Source: an uncultured Nocardiopsis sp. | GTDB lineage: Bacteria; Actinomycetota; Actinomycetes; Streptosporangiales; Streptosporangiaceae | NCBI GenBank assembly: GCA_937957845.1 | Contig: CALGOD010000459.1 | Span: 1 to 32,953 of the forward strand | Length of the DNA stretch: 32,953 bases | Direction: 5' to 3' | Shown: piece after piece, positions 30,847-32,953 of the stretch | Layout: every line of letters begins with the position of its first letter | How positions within the stretch are numbered: position 1 is the stretch's first letter | Position numbers and translations under genes: made by a program | Notes under the pieces: generated by a model | What the model was told of the DNA's origin: nothing | The model's database searches: none | Seen by the model: the letters and a program-made list of their open reading frames with translations, nothing else

Positions 30847-32953
30847 TCAGTACGGGCTGATCATCATCTCGGCGGCCTCCAGCATCTCCTCCAGCGCCGC
30901 GTTGGCGATATCCTCCGCTGGACTGGTCATGGTGTCCCCGTCCTGGGGGCCGTCGAAGACCTCTGCGCTGGCGTAGACCATGCCGTCCGCGTAGTCAGGG
31001 GACTTCACCCCCCGCTTGCGCATCTCCTCCTTGGTCTCGATGTACATCTTGGAGGTGCGGTAGTTGAAACGGATGCCTTCCAGCTCGTCCCTGGCCAGCT
31101 CGTGCTCGACCACCCGGCGGCTGCCGTTGGCCATCCCCTGCTTGAGCTTGTCGTACCAGTACGCTCGGGCGTTGCCGTAGCCCTGCACCGAGCCACCCTG
31201 CTCCAGCGGCGGGGCAGCCGCACCGTTCATCTCGATGACGGTGAACCACGCCTGGCCCCCGGCCTCCAGCTTGCGGTGCTCGAAGGCCAGGGTGTCCACC
31301 ACACCAGCACCGAGGCCCACGACGTCCACGCGGATCTCCACGTCGAACTCGGCCTTCTTGCCGTTGTCGTCCACCTCGCGCAGCTCGTCGGCAAGGTTCA
31401 TCACCTTGTGCGCGGTCTGCACGGTGTCCATGCCCTGCCACGAGTCCACGACCCACATGAGCCGCCCGCGCCGGGCCACCACCGTCGTGCGGTCGTCACC
31501 GAAGCGCGCCGGGTCCACGCCGATCTTGAGCTTGCCGTCCGGCTTGGGGAGGTTGTCCTGGTCGAAGCCGCGCGCCAGCACGGCCGGACCGAACAGGCTC
31601 ATCACGCCCTGCTCGGGGAACTTCGCCTCGACCTTGGACATGTAGCGCGGGTCGTCCTCGGTCCAGGCCCGCCGACGCTCGTCCACCCAGTCCCGCTGCA
31701 CCAGCACGTCCGGCAGCGGCATGGGCACGGGTTCACCGGTGAAGTTCGGCGTGACGCTGGCGGGGATCGAGATCCGGTTCCACATCGAGGCGTAGCGCTC
31801 GTCCAGGAACACCCGGCCGAACTCCGTGTCCCGGTCGTCGGGGTTACCGATGGCCAGGATGCGGGAGTTGGCGGTGGTGGTGATGGCCTCGACGCCGGTC
31901 CACAGCTCCTCAGGCACACCGCAGTTCCCTGACCACATGGTGTACCCGTTGCGGCGAGTGAACAGCAGGTGATCCTTGGGCATCGTCGCGCAGTAGACCA
32001 TGCCCTCGTAGTGGCTGACCTGCTCATTCTCGTTGTACATCTTGGCGTTGGAGGGCCGGTAAGGTCTCGTCACCACGTACCCGTCCACAGAGGACGTAGC
32101 CACGTGCCCATCCGGGAACGTGGTCTGCTTTCCCGCCAGCTCACGCTTGGATACGACAGAAGGCATGCCCGTCTTCAGGATGAGCTCCTGGAGGTCGTCA
32201 GCCATCTGTGGAGAGCTGGTGTAGATCACCTCACGAGTGCCGTGCCAGTATCCGTCGCCCTCGGCGTAGGCGTCCAGGTAGACCCCAATCTGTCGCGCGG
32301 ACGCATTGCGCACGAAGTCGGGAACACGGCGCACGAGCTGTGTGCGTCCCCACTGCGCCAACTCCCGAGCCAGCTTGGTGGAGTTGATCAGCACGTGGTC
32401 ACCGTGCTTCTTGGGATTGAAGCCCAGACGCTCGCACAGCTCGAAGATGCGCTGGTACGCCTCGCGTTCGGCCGACTGCGTGATGCACACGCGCGTCAGG
32501 TCCTTGTTGATCGAGCCTTCCGACCCGAACCAGCCCAGGAACGTCAGCCAGTCATCCGTCAGTGCAGGGTCGTCAGACTGTGTCCAGTCGATCACCTTCT
32601 TCACGAACTTGTTGCTCCAGGTGGCGATCTCCTGGCGCTCCTGCGTCCTCCAGTCCAACGGCTTGCCGTGCTTGCGCTGGCCGTAGAGCATGGTGTGGTC
32701 AGGCGTCACCGCGTAGTTCAGGCCCTTGGCGCTGTAGTAGTGCATAGGGCCGCTGTAGGGCTTAGACACGAGCTTGACGGGCTTGTCGTAGTACGCCTCA
32801 TGGGTTTGGGCGTCCATCGTCAGCAGACGCTCACTACCGTCCAGGTCAGCAAAGCGCTTCCACCCCTGGTCAGTCAGTACGTCCGTCTGATCGTCGTGAC
32901 ACGCCTCGTCGATCACGACCAGGACGTAGGGCCGGTGGATGCCCTGGAAGGCG
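30847..32953 (-). CDS. terL: Terminase large subunit with intein (5' partial)
   Basis: This is the DNA-packaging motor. The gene enters from the right edge; the first visible codons read FQGIHRPYVLVVIDEA, the Walker B motif ending in the catalytic DE. The Walker A part is outside the window. After the intein the extein resumes as CGVPEELW, then ILAIGNPDD (coupling motif, after about 30 extein residues). The RNase H-like nuclease follows with KIGVDPARFGDDRTT, DVVGLGAGVVD and KSPDYADGMVYA supplying its acidic metal ligands. A GTG at 32916 is internal, not the start. The gene is convergent with the glycosylation cassette, and the two stops abut with no terminator. Confidence 0.93.
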   Translation of the reverse strand, partial: AFQGIHRPYVLVVIDEACHDDQTDVLTDQGWKRFADLDGSERLLTMDAQTHEAYYDKPVKLVSKPYSGPMHYYSAKGLNYAVTPDHTMLYGQRKHGKPLDWRTQERQEIATWSNKFVKKVIDWTQSDDPALTDDWLTFLGWFGSEGSINKDLTRVCITQSAEREAYQRIFELCERLGFNPKKHGDHVLINSTKLARELAQWGRTQLVRRVPDFVRNASARQIGVYLDAYAEGDGYWHGTREVIYTSSPQMADDLQELILKTGMPSVVSKRELAGKQTTFPDGHVATSSVDGYVVTRPYRPSNAKMYNENEQVSHYEGMVYCATMPKDHLLFTRRNGYTMWSGNCGVPEELWTGVEAITTTANSRILAIGNPDDRDTEFGRVFLDERYASMWNRISIPASVTPNFTGEPVPMPLPDVLVQRDWVDERRRAWTEDDPRYMSKVEAKFPEQGVMSLFGPAVLARGFDQDNLPKPDGKLKIGVDPARFGDDRTTVVARRGRLMWVVDSWQGMDTVQTAHKVMNLADELREVDDNGKKAEFDVEIRVDVVGLGAGVVDTLAFEHRKLEAGGQAWFTVIEMNGAAAPPLEQGGSVQGYGNARAYWYDKLKQGMANGSRRVVEHELARDELEGIRFNYRTSKMYIETKEEMRKRGVKSPDYADGMVYASAEVFDGPQDGDTMTSPAEDIANAALEEMLEAAEMMISPY
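31924..32901 (-). mobile_element. LAGLIDADG homing-endonuclease intein in terL
   Basis: This in-frame element of 326 residues starts with Cys (CHDDQTDVLTDQGWKRFADL, block A), has the block B motif YAVTPDHTMLY with TxxH, and ends WSGN followed by extein Cys. Removing it joins IDEA to CGVPEELW and restores a normal Walker B region. Two LAGLIDADG-type motifs, LTFLGWFGSEG (124-134 of the visible frame) and IGVYLDAYAEGDG (210-222), mark the endonuclease that drives its spread. The penultimate residue is Gly instead of the usual His. The block F histidine is present (KDHLLF). Confidence 0.93.

Larger units (their letters stand above)
459..32492 (+). repeat. Dispersed strand-polar octamer GCACACGC
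   Basis: By hand scan the plus strand carries GCACACGC starting at 459, 3164, 5351, 6867, 7256, 7605, 8951, 9353, 11399, 11831, 11948, 15254, 18460, 22609, 22863, 22992, 23967, 24111, 26738, 30493 and 32485. The complement-strand copies (GCGTGTGC on plus) are only at 2991, 4022, 13354 and 16124. About one copy per strand would be expected by base composition at roughly 65 percent GC. The polarity is the same in plus-strand and minus-strand genes. Confidence 0.6.

Noticed and set aside
32914..32916. GTG as start of the terminase frame
   Set aside because: The frame is open to the window edge and the preceding codons complete the Walker B strand.
1..32953. CRISPR array, insertion sequence, integrase or attachment site
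   Set aside because: No regular spaced repeats, transposase, recombinase or att-like duplication of the tRNA was seen.

Overview
The window is part of the genome of a tailed, long-tailed (siphovirus-type) bacteriophage. The high GC content, strong preference for G or C in third codon positions, GTG starts, AGGAGG-type ribosome sites and close resemblance of many proteins to actinobacteriophage families point to a high-GC actinobacterial host, Streptomyces or a relative being my best guess (inference). Both ends of the window cut through genes. I see no integrase, excisionase or classical repressor, so lifestyle cannot be read here.

Layout. (1) 1-6850, plus strand: replication and recombination. 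A RecA-like Sak4-type ATPase (5' end outside the window), a probable ssDNA-binding protein, a terminator, a primase-helicase, a two-HTH DNA-binding protein, a family A DNA polymerase and two small zinc-finger proteins. It ends at a hairpin terminator shared with the oppositely oriented block. (2) 6895-9398, minus strand: lysis genes (holin, amidase endolysin, an XhlA-like coiled-coil membrane protein, two small ORFs) and one unknown protein. (3) 9408-26189, minus strand, in transcription order from the right: protease-scaffold, decoration protein, major capsid, four connector and tail-completion proteins, major tail protein, frameshifted tail assembly chaperones, tape measure, distal tail protein, a small minor tail protein and a 1716-residue tail hub/fibre. 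(4) 26433-28758, minus strand: portal, a tRNA-Pro gene and a Bro-N antirepressor-like protein, separated by hairpins. (5) 28917-30846, plus strand: an overlapping three-gene cassette of two glycosyltransferases and a methyltransferase. (6) 30847-32953, minus strand: the large terminase, split by a LAGLIDADG intein inside its Walker B motif; its 5' end is outside the window.

How it fits together. Block 1 copies and recombines the DNA. Blocks 3, 4 and 6 package it and build the particle, block 2 releases it, and block 5 probably puts a methylated sugar on the virion or another phage product.

Most notable beyond annotation: a strand-polar octamer GCACACGC spread over the whole window (21 copies on the plus strand, 4 on the minus, by hand count); 13 exactly 20-residue tandem repeats in the tail hub protein; a tail-chaperone frameshift that must be +1 or -2, not the usual -1; a roughly 400-nt two-frame overlap of the HTH gene with the polymerase gene; the terminase intein; and an operator-like palindrome over the start codon of the glycosylation cassette.
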